Source of the DNA: an uncultured Bacteroidales bacterium
Lineage (GTDB): Bacteria > Bacteroidota > Bacteroidia > Bacteroidales > Bacteroidaceae
NCBI GenBank assembly: GCA_937898885.1
Contig: CALDKD010000013.1
Coordinates: 72,009-136,008, forward strand
Length of the DNA stretch: 64,000 nucleotides
Direction of reading: 5' to 3'
The notes under the pieces were generated by a model that was not told the DNA's origin, did not search any database, and worked only from the letters and a program-made list of their open reading frames with translations. Positions 45,400 to 54,645 of this stretch are shown here, piece after piece. Position 1 is the first letter of the stretch. Every line of letters starts with the position of its first letter. A program made the position numbers and the translations under genes.

Positions 45400-47550
45400 T
45401 CAGAAGACATTATCGGCTATAAGCTCCAGAAGTTCCTCACCAAACTGCTCCCATTTGGTTTTGCCGAAACCAGGAATAGACATCAGCTCTTTTTTGTTCC
45501 TTGGAGCTGCATCGGCTATATTCAGAAGGGTCCTTTGACTCAGAATGAAATAGGCCGGCACCTCTTTCCTCTTATACTGCACTTTCCTCCACTCCAAAAG
45601 GGCCTCCACCAGTTCGGGATGACGATTCTCATCGTAGATGTCGTGGTCAGCGACGTATGGAACTTCCACCCCGGCCGTAGCGCGTCTCTTGCGTTGTCTC
45701 TTAGATGTCACGCCCGCTTTTGCCGAATTAAGAATGGCCTCTACCTTGCTCTTATGATACGATTCCACCGAGAATCTGTCTGTCTGGAGTCCTGTTATGC
45801 CCTGCAGATGCACGCCGGCCTCCGCAAGCAGCTCATTGCCGTTTTCCCTAAGACGTTTGTTCGTCTCCTTATTGTCTGTCTCAATGGTGAGCATGGGAGC
45901 AATCTCAGAGACCACATCGCCAAGATTCGATGCAAAATACTCCGCGGCCTTTCTCACCCTCTCGTGCAGAAAGCTGTCACCCGTATCATTGCCGCCCGAT
46001 GCCGCCAGCCGCTCAATCTGCAAGCAGAACTTCTCTGACACTCGGCACAGCTCAAACACCCTCTCACTCAGGGTTGTGAGCTTCTCAGCCTGTCTCGGCG
46101 ATATCTTCCTTATCTCATTCTGGAATATCCGCTCCACTCTCTCCGTACAGATTCTAAGCGGACGCAGGTCAAAACACTCCTTGAGCTGATTGAAGTAATA
46201 GGCTCTCTTCTCCGTTTCCAACGCGCCCTCAACCACCGATGCCTCCGGAATGCTCCTGCAAAAACAGCTCACGCTCTCGTTTCCGAACACACATGAGCCG
46301 GAGATGGGCGATGTCAGCACTATGCCCTCAAGCGTACGGCATCTGGACAATGCCACATACACCTGCCCGAATGAGAATGCCGAGGCGGCATCAATCATCA
46401 CCTTGTCAAATGTGAGTCCCTGGCTTTTGTGTATGGTGATTGCCCACGCCAGCCTGAGAGGATACTGGCTGAATGTGCCCTGTACAATAGGCTTTATCTC
46501 ATTGTCAGTGCTGTCTATCTCGTACCTGACATTCTCCCATTTCTCTATTCCCACGGTGATTTCCTCACCGTTCTCATCAGTAACGGTTATGCCATCGTCT
46601 GCATCAATATCTGTTATGATGCCGGTCTTGCCATTGAAATAGCGTCCCTGGCGGCTGTCGTTGCGTATGAACATCACCTGCGCGCCCTCTTTCAGCCGCA
46701 ACCTCATATCAGCGGGAGCATTATTCTCAGGGAACACTCCGTCCAGCTCTGCATCGAATGTATATTCCTTGCCCCGCAGCTCACGGAGTTTGCTCATATT
46801 GATGCGGTCGGCGGTAGCATTGTGTGTGGTAAGCCTTATCCAGCCGCTATCATTCCTCTTCGGCTCGAAGGCCGGATCAAGACGGCTGTTCAGCGCCTGC
46901 GCCGTGAATGCGTCAAACCGTCCGTCACGCACATTGTTCAGCACACGCACAAAGCCGGCATCCTGCTGGCGGTATATGGTCTGCAACTCTATGGTCACGT
47001 ATCTGAGACGGGTCATCACCTTGGCATCGAAGAAGAACGGCGATGGATATACCTGCTGGAAGTACGGCCGCTCATCATCCTTCAGAACAGGAGGCAACTG
47101 CTGGATATCACCAATCATAAGCATCTGCACGCCGCCGAACGGACGCGGGTCGTGACGAACCTTACGCAAGACATCGTCCATAGCGTCAAGAAGGTCGGCC
47201 CGCACCATAGATATCTCATCAACGATAATCAGATCAAGCGTGCGTATAATCTCCAGTTTCTCCTTGCGAAGCTGACGCTTGGCCTCAGGCATCTGATACT
47301 CTGTGACCAGCTCGCGCACATCGGGCAGATACGGACAAAGCGGCAGCTGGAAGAACGAGTGTATTGTAACACCGCCCGCATTGACTGCCGCAACGCCTGT
47401 AGGAGCAAGCACCACGAGCCTTTTGGCCGTAGTCTCCACGATATGCCTCAAAAATGTTGTCTTTCCGGTACCGGCCTTTCCCGTAAGGAACACGGATACA
47501 CCGGTGTTGCAGATATAATCATCTGCCAGTTGTACAATTCTGTCTCTCAT
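45400..47550 (-). CDS. SF1-type (Pif1/RecD-like) helicase with C-terminal HRDC domain
   Basis: A 716-residue helicase. Motif I is FLTGKAGTGKTT near residues 22-33, motif II is IIVDEISM, motif III is MLMIGDIQQLPPVL, and the last motifs are AWAITIHKSQGLTFDKV and VYVALSRCRTLEGI. These match the Pif1/RecD group of SF1B 5'-3' helicases. The C-terminal ~75 residues (LVEALLEWRKVQYKRKEVPAYFILSQRTLLNIA to SIPGFGKTKWEQFG) are an HRDC domain, a nucleic-acid-binding module of RecQ and RNase D. Such Pif1-HRDC proteins are common in Bacteroidetes. It lies 19 bp after the M3 peptidase gene, at the end of an operon that begins with rnr. Confidence 0.92.
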   Translation of the reverse strand: MRDRIVQLADDYICNTGVSVFLTGKAGTGKTTFLRHIVETTAKRLVVLAPTGVAAVNAGGVTIHSFFQLPLCPYLPDVRELVTEYQMPEAKRQLRKEKLEIIRTLDLIIVDEISMVRADLLDAMDDVLRKVRHDPRPFGGVQMLMIGDIQQLPPVLKDDERPYFQQVYPSPFFFDAKVMTRLRYVTIELQTIYRQQDAGFVRVLNNVRDGRFDAFTAQALNSRLDPAFEPKRNDSGWIRLTTHNATADRINMSKLRELRGKEYTFDAELDGVFPENNAPADMRLRLKEGAQVMFIRNDSRQGRYFNGKTGIITDIDADDGITVTDENGEEITVGIEKWENVRYEIDSTDNEIKPIVQGTFSQYPLRLAWAITIHKSQGLTFDKVMIDAASAFSFGQVYVALSRCRTLEGIVLTSPISGSCVFGNESVSCFCRSIPEASVVEGALETEKRAYYFNQLKECFDLRPLRICTERVERIFQNEIRKISPRQAEKLTTLSERVFELCRVSEKFCLQIERLAASGGNDTGDSFLHERVRKAAEYFASNLGDVVSEIAPMLTIETDNKETNKRLRENGNELLAEAGVHLQGITGLQTDRFSVESYHKSKVEAILNSAKAGVTSKRQRKRRATAGVEVPYVADHDIYDENRHPELVEALLEWRKVQYKRKEVPAYFILSQRTLLNIADAAPRNKKELMSIPGFGKTKWEQFGEELLELIADNVF

Positions 47551-47569
47551 GATATCAGATTAAAAGTAA

Positions 47570-49570
47570 TTACAATAGTCCGCGACCTTTCAGGAATGCG
47601 GTGTTGTCCGGCTCACGGCCTGCGAACCGACGGTACAGAGTCATAGGCTCCTCGCTGCCGCCCTTCTCAAGGAATGTCTGCTTGAACTTGGTGGCAAGCT
47701 CCTTGTTGAACACCTGGCCGGAGTTCACGAAGATTGAGAATGCATCCTTGTCAAGCACCTCAGCCCACAGATAGCCATAGTATCCGGCGCTGTAGCCGCT
47801 TGAGAAGATATGATTGAAATAGGTGGTGCGGTAACGCGGAACAATCTCCTTGATAAGGCCCATCTCATCACAGACCTTCTTCTCGAACTCATCAATGTTG
47901 ATTCCGTCGATGCTCTCAAGCTCGTGCCACCTCATATCCAGAATGGAGGCTGCGCAAAGCTCTGTGGTCATAAAGCCCTGGTTGAATTTGAGGGCGTTGT
48001 TTATCTTCTGCACAAGCTCTGCAGGAATAACCTCACCGGTCTCCTTGTGGAAGGCATACTTGGCCAGAAGCTCTGGCTGGAAGGCCCAGTTCTCGTTGAA
48101 CTGCGAGAACATCTCCACAAAATCGCGCTTAACGTTTGTACCGCTTACCGACGGATAGCAGCACTGTGTGAGCAGGCCGTGAAGCGCGTGACCGAACTCG
48201 TGGAACACAGTCTGAACCTCGTCTATGTTCAGGTACTCCTCCAGATTGCCTACATTTACTATAATCGGACGGACCATATTGCCTTCAGCATCAACATACT
48301 GCTCACGCACATTGTTCATCCAGGCACCTCCGCGCTTGCTGGAGCGTGGCAGATAATCGGTGGTGAAAATGCCAAGCAATGAGCCGTCAGCCGCAGTAAC
48401 CTTATAAGTGGTGACCTTCTCAGGATTGTAAGACGGCACACCCTCAAGCTTCTCCATATTCACGCCATACAGTTCCCTCGCTGCAATGAAGATGCCGTTA
48501 ACTACATTCTCAAGCTTGAAGTAAGCCTTTATCTGCTCCTCGTCAAGGTCATACTTTGCCTTGCGAACCTTCTCGGCATAATACCACCAGTCCCAAGGCT
48601 GAATAGTTGAGCCCGCAGGAAGCTTACCGTCCTTGATATCCTGATTCATTATCTGCTGCATATCGGCAACCTCCTCGTTGGCCCTGGCAACGGCAGCCTT
48701 CATAATGCCGGCAAGGAACTCATCTACTGTCTCAGCGTCGTGAGCCATCTTCTCCTCAAGGATATATGCGGCAGGATTGCTGTAGCCCATAATCTGAGCC
48801 TTCCTGATGCGCAGGCCCATCACATCCAGAACCAGCTGGCTGTTGTCATTCTCATTGCCGTTGTGACCACGCATTGTGTAAGCCTCGAACATCTGCTGGC
48901 GCAGGGCACGGTCCTCGGTGGTGGTCATGGCATTAGAATAATCCGATACGCTGATTCCGAACTTCTCCTTGAAGGCGTTGCTCTCAGCAAGGATGTTGTT
49001 GCCAATGTTCTGAGTCTTTGACGCTATCGCGGTGTTAATCTCGCGAAGCTCGTTCTGCTTGTCCTCAGGCAGACCTACGCCATCGCGCACGAAACCATCG
49101 TAATACTTCTTCAGAACCATCTGCTGCTCGCGTGTCAGGCCACTCTGGTCAGCATTGTATATGGCTGCTATGCGGTCATAAAGCTTCTTGTTGAACGAGA
49201 TGTTGTCTGAGTGGGCCGAAGTAAGTGGAATGGCCTCCTCAATGACAGCGTCAAGCTCGTCAGAGCGGTCTGTCTCGGAGATATTGTAAAGTACTCCCGA
49301 TACTTTGCTCAGGATGCAGCCTGAAAGCTCCAGAGGCACTATGGTATTCTCAAAGGTAGGTGCCTCGGAATTCGATGTGATGGCATCAATCTCTTTCTGC
49401 TGCTGCTCAATGCCGGCCTTGATTGCCGGAATGAAATCGGTAGTCTGAATCTTGTCAAACGGAGGAATTCCGTAAGGAGTGTCCCAATCGGTCAACAACG
49501 GATTGGTGGGTTTCTGTGTACAAGCTGTCATAGCCAAAATAGCGACCGCAACGGTCAGTAACTTTTTCAT
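47570..49570 (-). CDS. M3-family metallopeptidase lipoprotein (dipeptidyl carboxypeptidase/oligopeptidase type)
   Basis: A 666-residue zinc peptidase of the thimet/Dcp group. The lipobox is MTACT (Cys17). The catalytic motif VFHEFGHALHG lies near residue 455, with the third ligand Glu in the following helix. The N-terminal PLLTDWDTPYGIPPFDKIQTTDFIPA is the usual M3 beginning. These enzymes cut short peptides from the periplasm or cytoplasm; the lipobox puts this one in the envelope. It lies 16 bp after the M64 gene and 19 bp before the helicase gene. Confidence 0.94.
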   Translation of the reverse strand: MKKLLTVAVAILAMTACTQKPTNPLLTDWDTPYGIPPFDKIQTTDFIPAIKAGIEQQQKEIDAITSNSEAPTFENTIVPLELSGCILSKVSGVLYNISETDRSDELDAVIEEAIPLTSAHSDNISFNKKLYDRIAAIYNADQSGLTREQQMVLKKYYDGFVRDGVGLPEDKQNELREINTAIASKTQNIGNNILAESNAFKEKFGISVSDYSNAMTTTEDRALRQQMFEAYTMRGHNGNENDNSQLVLDVMGLRIRKAQIMGYSNPAAYILEEKMAHDAETVDEFLAGIMKAAVARANEEVADMQQIMNQDIKDGKLPAGSTIQPWDWWYYAEKVRKAKYDLDEEQIKAYFKLENVVNGIFIAARELYGVNMEKLEGVPSYNPEKVTTYKVTAADGSLLGIFTTDYLPRSSKRGGAWMNNVREQYVDAEGNMVRPIIVNVGNLEEYLNIDEVQTVFHEFGHALHGLLTQCCYPSVSGTNVKRDFVEMFSQFNENWAFQPELLAKYAFHKETGEVIPAELVQKINNALKFNQGFMTTELCAASILDMRWHELESIDGINIDEFEKKVCDEMGLIKEIVPRYRTTYFNHIFSSGYSAGYYGYLWAEVLDKDAFSIFVNSGQVFNKELATKFKQTFLEKGGSEEPMTLYRRFAGREPDNTAFLKGRGLL

Positions 49571-49586
49571 ATTAAAATAATTAATG

Positions 49587-50933
49587 TTAATGCAAATGCA
49601 ATCTATCTGTCTGCTCAGTATAATAGCGGATTATCCTCTCCAAGGCGCGCTTGCACACAGGGCAGAAGTCAGGATACCCGTTGGTGTGCATACGGCAGTC
49701 AAATGAGCCACGCCAAACACCTTTCGACATATATCCGCCTCCCTCGTACAGGCCAACCTCCGGCAGCCTGCCCACCTCCTTGCGTTCCTTGCCGGTTCTT
49801 ACCGCACGCGGATTCTGCACGGGCGCAGGTGTTGGAACAGGAGTCTCAGGCGCAATCATATCCCTCCACTTGCTGTCAAAATCAACCTGAGTGGTGATGT
49901 TCTGCTCCCAAGGCTCGGTCTGGGAGTTGTAGTAATTCTCGTACTGGTCATCGTAATAATACTCGTCAGCCAGTCCGCCGAAACTATGCCCGAACTCGTG
50001 TACCACAACCTTCGCCTCGGTAGGATGGTGCGCTGCCGTAAGGGTGTATGAGTTGAAGATACCTCCACCGCCGTAGTTCTCCGTATTGGCAAGGATGATT
50101 ATATGCTCGTACGGAATTCCCGCAAGCAGGTCGTGCATTCTTTTCAGTCTGAGGGTTGTAAGATACCGGTCAGAATAAAACGTGTCGAAATGCGAGCCAA
50201 GGGCCGTATTCTTCCAGACTTTCTGTTTTGGAATGCTCACGCCACTCTCCTCCGACGGCAGGTTTACCGCAATGAAATTGAAGCGGTCCCGCAGGTCCTT
50301 GAAAGGCTCGTAAGACAGGATGCTGCTTACAGCAGCCCCGGCATCGGCATAGAACAGCTCCATCTCTGCGGCTGTATAGCCCTCAGGAATGATGGCAACG
50401 TCAATGCACTCCCTGGCTGTCCCTCCCTGATGCAGGTAGCGGAACTCCGCAGGTGAGCCACCTATGGGATGTATCAGAATATCCTGCGGATCCACCTTAT
50501 GGGTAGTAGTTGATACAACCTTGTTGTGGGTATCAAAAAGCTCAACCGTGATATTCACCGGAACAGCAGGCATAGGCAGAAGGAACACATTCTCGAAGCT
50601 CTTGTCAACCTGTGTGGCCTCCTCGGTCTGCTGCCACTCCTGAAAGAGAGTGCTGAACGAGTTGCAGAAAAGCACATCGCCGGTGGCGGCATCGCGCATC
50701 CATATCTGACCATTGCCCAAAAGATGCACATTGTCTGTATTGACACTGCGGCCTGCCCAGCCCGGGAAAGTATTCAACTCATCCAGATAGATCCGGCACT
50801 CCCTGGCATTCCCGGAAAACGTATAATCAACACGGAGAGTGTTGTCGGATAGCCTCTGGTCCTGACTGTAGGCGCTTGTTATGGCAAACAAAGCAAGCAG
50901 GCTGGAAAGTAACGCGCGTCTGCCCAACATCAT
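49587..50933 (-). CDS. M64-family (IgA-peptidase-type) secreted metallopeptidase
   Basis: A 448-residue exported protein. The signal peptide ends TSAYSQ. An N-terminal beta-rich domain of the M64 type covers about 30-150. The catalytic domain has CIDVAIIPEGYTAAEMELF, FNFIAVNLPSEESGVSIP and VVVHEFGHSFGGLADEYY near residue 311 (HExxHxxGxxxE/D). M64 in Clostridium ramosum cleaves human IgA, but most Bacteroidetes members have unknown targets, so no host target is claimed. The ATG overlaps the M48 stop as ATGA, so it is translationally coupled. Confidence 0.92.
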   Translation of the reverse strand: MMLGRRALLSSLLALFAITSAYSQDQRLSDNTLRVDYTFSGNARECRIYLDELNTFPGWAGRSVNTDNVHLLGNGQIWMRDAATGDVLFCNSFSTLFQEWQQTEEATQVDKSFENVFLLPMPAVPVNITVELFDTHNKVVSTTTHKVDPQDILIHPIGGSPAEFRYLHQGGTARECIDVAIIPEGYTAAEMELFYADAGAAVSSILSYEPFKDLRDRFNFIAVNLPSEESGVSIPKQKVWKNTALGSHFDTFYSDRYLTTLRLKRMHDLLAGIPYEHIIILANTENYGGGGIFNSYTLTAAHHPTEAKVVVHEFGHSFGGLADEYYYDDQYENYYNSQTEPWEQNITTQVDFDSKWRDMIAPETPVPTPAPVQNPRAVRTGKERKEVGRLPEVGLYEGGGYMSKGVWRGSFDCRMHTNGYPDFCPVCKRALERIIRYYTEQTDRLHLH

Positions 50934-51766
50934 TTCTTAAGTTTTGCGGCAAACTCCTTTGCCTTTGGAATGCACTTTGTGATGTGGTTGATGCGGGTCT
51001 GGTCGCTGGGATGCGTGCTCATAACCTCAGGAACCGCGGCAGTTCCCCCTGCCGACATCTTCTGCCAGAACGACGGAGCCTTGTCAACATCGTAACCAGC
51101 TATTGCCATTATGATAAGGCCTATCTCATCGGCCTCCAGCTCGTGCTTGCGCGAGAACGGCAACAGCACGCCATACTCACCGCCCATATTGAAGGCCAGG
51201 TCAAACAGGGCCTGGGTCTGCTCGTTGGTCTTTACACCGATAACCGCACTGGCCAAGGTGCCGGCGGTATTCAGCACGGCCTGCTGACTCATACGCTCGT
51301 TTCCGTGACGCGCCACGGCGTGGGCTATCTCGTGCCCCATAACCACAGCGATATAGTCAGCCGTGGTACAGTACGGCATAATACCCTCGTAGAACACAAT
51401 CTTGCCATTCGGCATACAGAATGCGTTCACCTCTTTTGACTGCACAAGATTGTACTCCCATTTGAGCCCCTGCAGAATACTTGTCTCACCCACAGACGCC
51501 AGATAGGTGTTCAATGCCGCTGTCAGCCTCTGCCCCACCTGAGTAATCATAGCTGCCTGAGCGTAATTGGTGGAGAGCTTCATAGAGCTCATCATAGATG
51601 CGTAAGACTGATCCGACAACGATGTTATCTGGCTGTCGGGATACATAAGCAGCCTGCGTCTGCCGGTAAAGGCCACTGTGCTGCAGGACACCACTACAAG
51701 CGATACCGCAACACCAATTATTATGTTTTTGACACTTTTCCTTCTCATCCTGATTCCAGACATCAA
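50930..51766 (-). CDS. M48-family metallopeptidase lipoprotein
   Basis: A 278-residue envelope peptidase. The lipobox is VVSC (Cys28). The zinc site is VVMGHEIAHAVARHGNER near residue 143, and the third ligand Glu lies in RKHELEADEIGLIIMAIAGYD. This pattern matches the HtpX/LoiP/YcaL-type M48 lipoproteins that degrade faulty outer-membrane proteins. The start at 51766 overlaps the rnr stop as ATGA; a start six codons later (51748) is also possible. Confidence 0.93.
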   Translation of the reverse strand: MMSGIRMRRKSVKNIIIGVAVSLVVVSCSTVAFTGRRRLLMYPDSQITSLSDQSYASMMSSMKLSTNYAQAAMITQVGQRLTAALNTYLASVGETSILQGLKWEYNLVQSKEVNAFCMPNGKIVFYEGIMPYCTTADYIAVVMGHEIAHAVARHGNERMSQQAVLNTAGTLASAVIGVKTNEQTQALFDLAFNMGGEYGVLLPFSRKHELEADEIGLIIMAIAGYDVDKAPSFWQKMSAGGTAAVPEVMSTHPSDQTRINHITKCIPKAKEFAAKLKK

Positions 51767-53922
51767 TCAGCAATAGAGTAATCCATCTGTTTCTTCTCAA
51801 GGTTGCACGATGACACATAAACCTTGATAGGGTCGCCCAGGCGATACTTCTTGCCGGTGGAGTGTCCTGTCAGACAGTAGTTGCGGTCATCGAACTCAAA
51901 GTAGTCTCCTCCAAGGGCACGGATAGGAATCAGGCCCTCGCACTTGTTCTCTATAATCTCGGCATAGATGCCCCACTCCGTTACTCCGCTGATTACGGCA
52001 TCGTAAGCCTGGCCCATACGCTCGCTCATATACTCCACCTGCTTGTACTTGATGCTGGCGCGCTCGGCCTGCTCGGCAAGCTGCTCCATACTTGAGCAGT
52101 GCTCGCAATGCTCCTCGTACCTGGCCTGCGATACCGTGCGGCCTCCGCTCAGATAACGGGTAAGCAGCCTGTGCACCATAAGGTCAGGATAACGGCGGAT
52201 AGGCGATGTGAAGTGCGTGTAATACTCCATTGACAAGCCGTAGTGTCCAATGTTGTCGGTACTGTAGCAGGCTTTCTGCATAGCGCGCAATGACACTGTC
52301 TCCACCAGATTCTGCTCGCGCTTGCCCTTTACATCAGCAAGCAGCTTGTTCAGCGACTTGGCCATCTCGGCATTGGAGCCTGTGGTCTTGACCTTGTATC
52401 CGAACTTCTGCACGAACTGCGCCAGATTATCCAGACGCTCCTGATCAGGCTTGTCGTGAATACGATATACAAATACCTTCGGGCTCTTGTCCTTGGGCTT
52501 GCCTATGAATTCCGCCACAGTGCGGTTTGCCAGAAGCATAAACTCCTCGATAAGCTTGTTGGCCTCCTTAGACTCCTTGAAATAGACGCTTACAGGCTTG
52601 CCATTCTCATCAATCTCAAAGTGAACCTCCACACGGTCAAAGTCAAGAGCTCCGGCAGCCATACGCTTGTCGCGCAGAATCTGCGCCATAGAGTTAAGGG
52701 TCATTATCTCCTCCCTCAGCTCATCACCCGGCAGAGACTCCTTGCCACCGGCCTGCTCACGCTCAATTATGGCTTGCACCTCCTCGTAGGCAAAACGGCG
52801 GTTACTGCGGATTACAGTCCGGCATATTCTGGATGAACGTACCTCGGCGGCCTCGTTCATTGTGAAAATCACCGAGTATGTGAGCTTGTCCTCGTCCTGA
52901 CGCAGCGAGCAGAGATCATTGCAAAGCTTCTCAGGCAGCATAGGCACAGTGCGGTCAACCAGATAGACCGATGTGGCGCGTTTGTACGCCTCGCGGTCAA
53001 TCACACCACCCTCAGTCACATAGTAACTGACATCGGCAATGTGAACGCCAACCTCCCAGAGACCATCCTTTATCTTGCGGATAGAGAGGGCGTCATCGAA
53101 ATCCTTGGCGTCACGGGGGTCGATGGTGAATGTGGTCACATTGCGGAAATCCTCACGGCCGGCCAAAGCCTCTGCCGGAATCTCCGACAGAATCTTGTTC
53201 GCCTCCTCCTCTACCGTCTCAGGATAGGAATAAGGCAGCCCGTACTCAGCCAGAATGGCGTGCATCTCGGTCTCGTTCTGGCCAGCGGCGCCAAGCAGGT
53301 CAATAACCTTGCCTACAGGATTACGTCCGGCGCCATCGGGCCACTCAATCACCTTGACCACAGCCTTGTCGCCATTCTTGCCACCCTTCAGCTTATCGCG
53401 CGGAATAAATATATCAACATCGTTCTTATTGGCTGTAGTCAGGAATGCCATACGGCGGTCTATCTGAAGCGTTCCCACAAATGTGTCCTTGGCCCGATGC
53501 AGAATCTCCATCACCTCGCCCTCGGGAGCTGTCATAGAGCGACGCGCGAACTGCACTATCCGCACACGGTCACCATTCTGGGCACCCTTGGCATTACGCT
53601 CGGCCACCAGAATGGGAGCACTGCCATCGTCTGGAACAAGATAGTTCTTGCCTCCCGACTTGCGCTGGATCACACCCTCAAGGAACTTCTCCTTGTGTGC
53701 CAGCTGTATGCGGCCGTCAACCTCCTTCAGATAGCCGTCCTCCACCATATCCATAACCACGTCAAGGCAGAGAGCGCGCATAGGATGCGTCTTCATACGC
53801 AACTCCTCATACAGGCTCTTGATACTGACCGAAGCATCGGCATTTTCCACAAAATAGTCCTTGATAAGGTCCATCATAACCTTTCTGGTCACACGGACAC
53901 CACCTTTATACGAACGTCCCAT
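51763..53922 (-). CDS. rnr: Ribonuclease R
   Basis: A 719-residue RNB-family 3'-5' exoribonuclease. The N-terminal winged-helix is followed by two cold-shock domains. The catalytic RNB domain has DPRDAKDFDDALSI near residue 269, with the four Asp of the metal site, and the HFTSPIRRYPDLMVHRLL motif. A C-terminal S1 domain ends with GDPIKVYVSSCNLEKKQMDYSI. It degrades structured RNA and takes part in ribosome quality control. It heads an operon with M48, M64 and M3 peptidases and a helicase. Confidence 0.96.
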   Translation of the reverse strand: MGRSYKGGVRVTRKVMMDLIKDYFVENADASVSIKSLYEELRMKTHPMRALCLDVVMDMVEDGYLKEVDGRIQLAHKEKFLEGVIQRKSGGKNYLVPDDGSAPILVAERNAKGAQNGDRVRIVQFARRSMTAPEGEVMEILHRAKDTFVGTLQIDRRMAFLTTANKNDVDIFIPRDKLKGGKNGDKAVVKVIEWPDGAGRNPVGKVIDLLGAAGQNETEMHAILAEYGLPYSYPETVEEEANKILSEIPAEALAGREDFRNVTTFTIDPRDAKDFDDALSIRKIKDGLWEVGVHIADVSYYVTEGGVIDREAYKRATSVYLVDRTVPMLPEKLCNDLCSLRQDEDKLTYSVIFTMNEAAEVRSSRICRTVIRSNRRFAYEEVQAIIEREQAGGKESLPGDELREEIMTLNSMAQILRDKRMAAGALDFDRVEVHFEIDENGKPVSVYFKESKEANKLIEEFMLLANRTVAEFIGKPKDKSPKVFVYRIHDKPDQERLDNLAQFVQKFGYKVKTTGSNAEMAKSLNKLLADVKGKREQNLVETVSLRAMQKACYSTDNIGHYGLSMEYYTHFTSPIRRYPDLMVHRLLTRYLSGGRTVSQARYEEHCEHCSSMEQLAEQAERASIKYKQVEYMSERMGQAYDAVISGVTEWGIYAEIIENKCEGLIPIRALGGDYFEFDDRNYCLTGHSTGKKYRLGDPIKVYVSSCNLEKKQMDYSIAD

Positions 53923-54074
53923 ATTGCAATCATTATAACAACACGCAAGTTACACAAAAATCAGACACATTGCGCGCGATACCTAAGAAATATATCCGGA
54001 GCATTCAGATACTGGTTTTGGCGCGTATCTCCTAAGAAGCCGTTAAGTGAGTAGGCTTCGTGGAATTTTTTGTG

Positions 54075-54082
54075 TAAGTTTG
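54075..54082 (+). promoter_or_regulatory. Promoter -7 element of the 5-formyl-THF cyclo-ligase gene
   Basis: TAAGTTTG followed by C, 8 bases before the chosen ATG at 54091, which would leave almost no leader. The -33 box is poor; leaderless or very short-leader transcription is possible. Confidence 0.4.
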
Positions 54083-54090
54083 CCATAGCT

Positions 54091-54636
54091 ATGGCAGATA
54101 TTGGGACAAAGCAGGGCATCCGTCGGCAGATTCGGGAGATAATACGGTCTAAGACACCTCAGGAGTTGAGCAGTCTGAGCGATGCGGTATGCCGCAAGGC
54201 ACACCATACAGTGACGGCATATAACAGACAGCAGATGACCATACTGCTCTATTGGTCCCTTCCCGATGAGGTACAGACACCCTCATTGGTTGAGAGACTG
54301 CATCAGGAGGGGCATACCGTACTGTTACCAGTGGTTGTGGATGACATACTGCAGTTGCGGATTTATCAAGGCATTGACAAGATGCAGGCCGGCCCGTTTG
54401 GAATACTGGAGCCTCAGGGCGAGACCTTCACTGATTACAGCTCCATTGACCTTGCCTTCATCCCCGGACGCGCGTTCACCACAGACGGCAAGCGCCTGGG
54501 CCGAGGCAAAGGCTATTACGACAGGCTGCTTCCGCTAATAAACAGCCCTAAGATTGGTGTGGGCTTCCCGTTCCAGATAGTGGAGCATCTGCCTGTTGAG
54601 CCGCACGATGTGTTATTAGACAAAGTTATTAGCTAA
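54091..54636 (+). CDS. 5-formyltetrahydrofolate cyclo-ligase
   Basis: A 181-residue enzyme that converts 5-formyl-THF to 5,10-methenyl-THF with ATP. The start at 54091 (MADIGTKQGIRRQIREIIRS) is chosen because the in-frame codons before it overlap the promoter box. Family motifs: ILLYWSLPDEVQT, PFGILEPQG, and DLAFIPGRAFTTDGKRLGRGKGYYDRLL, which contains the ATP-binding GRGKGYYDR signature. The C-terminus ends HDVLLDKVIS. The esterase gene starts 9 bp downstream, so it is probably cotranscribed. Confidence 0.92.
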   Translation: MADIGTKQGIRRQIREIIRSKTPQELSSLSDAVCRKAHHTVTAYNRQQMTILLYWSLPDEVQTPSLVERLHQEGHTVLLPVVVDDILQLRIYQGIDKMQAGPFGILEPQGETFTDYSSIDLAFIPGRAFTTDGKRLGRGKGYYDRLLPLINSPKIGVGFPFQIVEHLPVEPHDVLLDKVIS

Positions 54637-54645
54637 CAAAGTAAT

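Noticed and set aside
46429..47646. A 405-residue open frame antisense to the helicase gene
   Set aside because: The helicase on the minus strand is complete with all motifs, and this frame has no recognisable domain.
53041..54054. A 337-residue open frame antisense to RNase R
   Set aside because: Runs through the RNB and cold-shock domains of a complete rnr gene and past its start; it has no family similarity.
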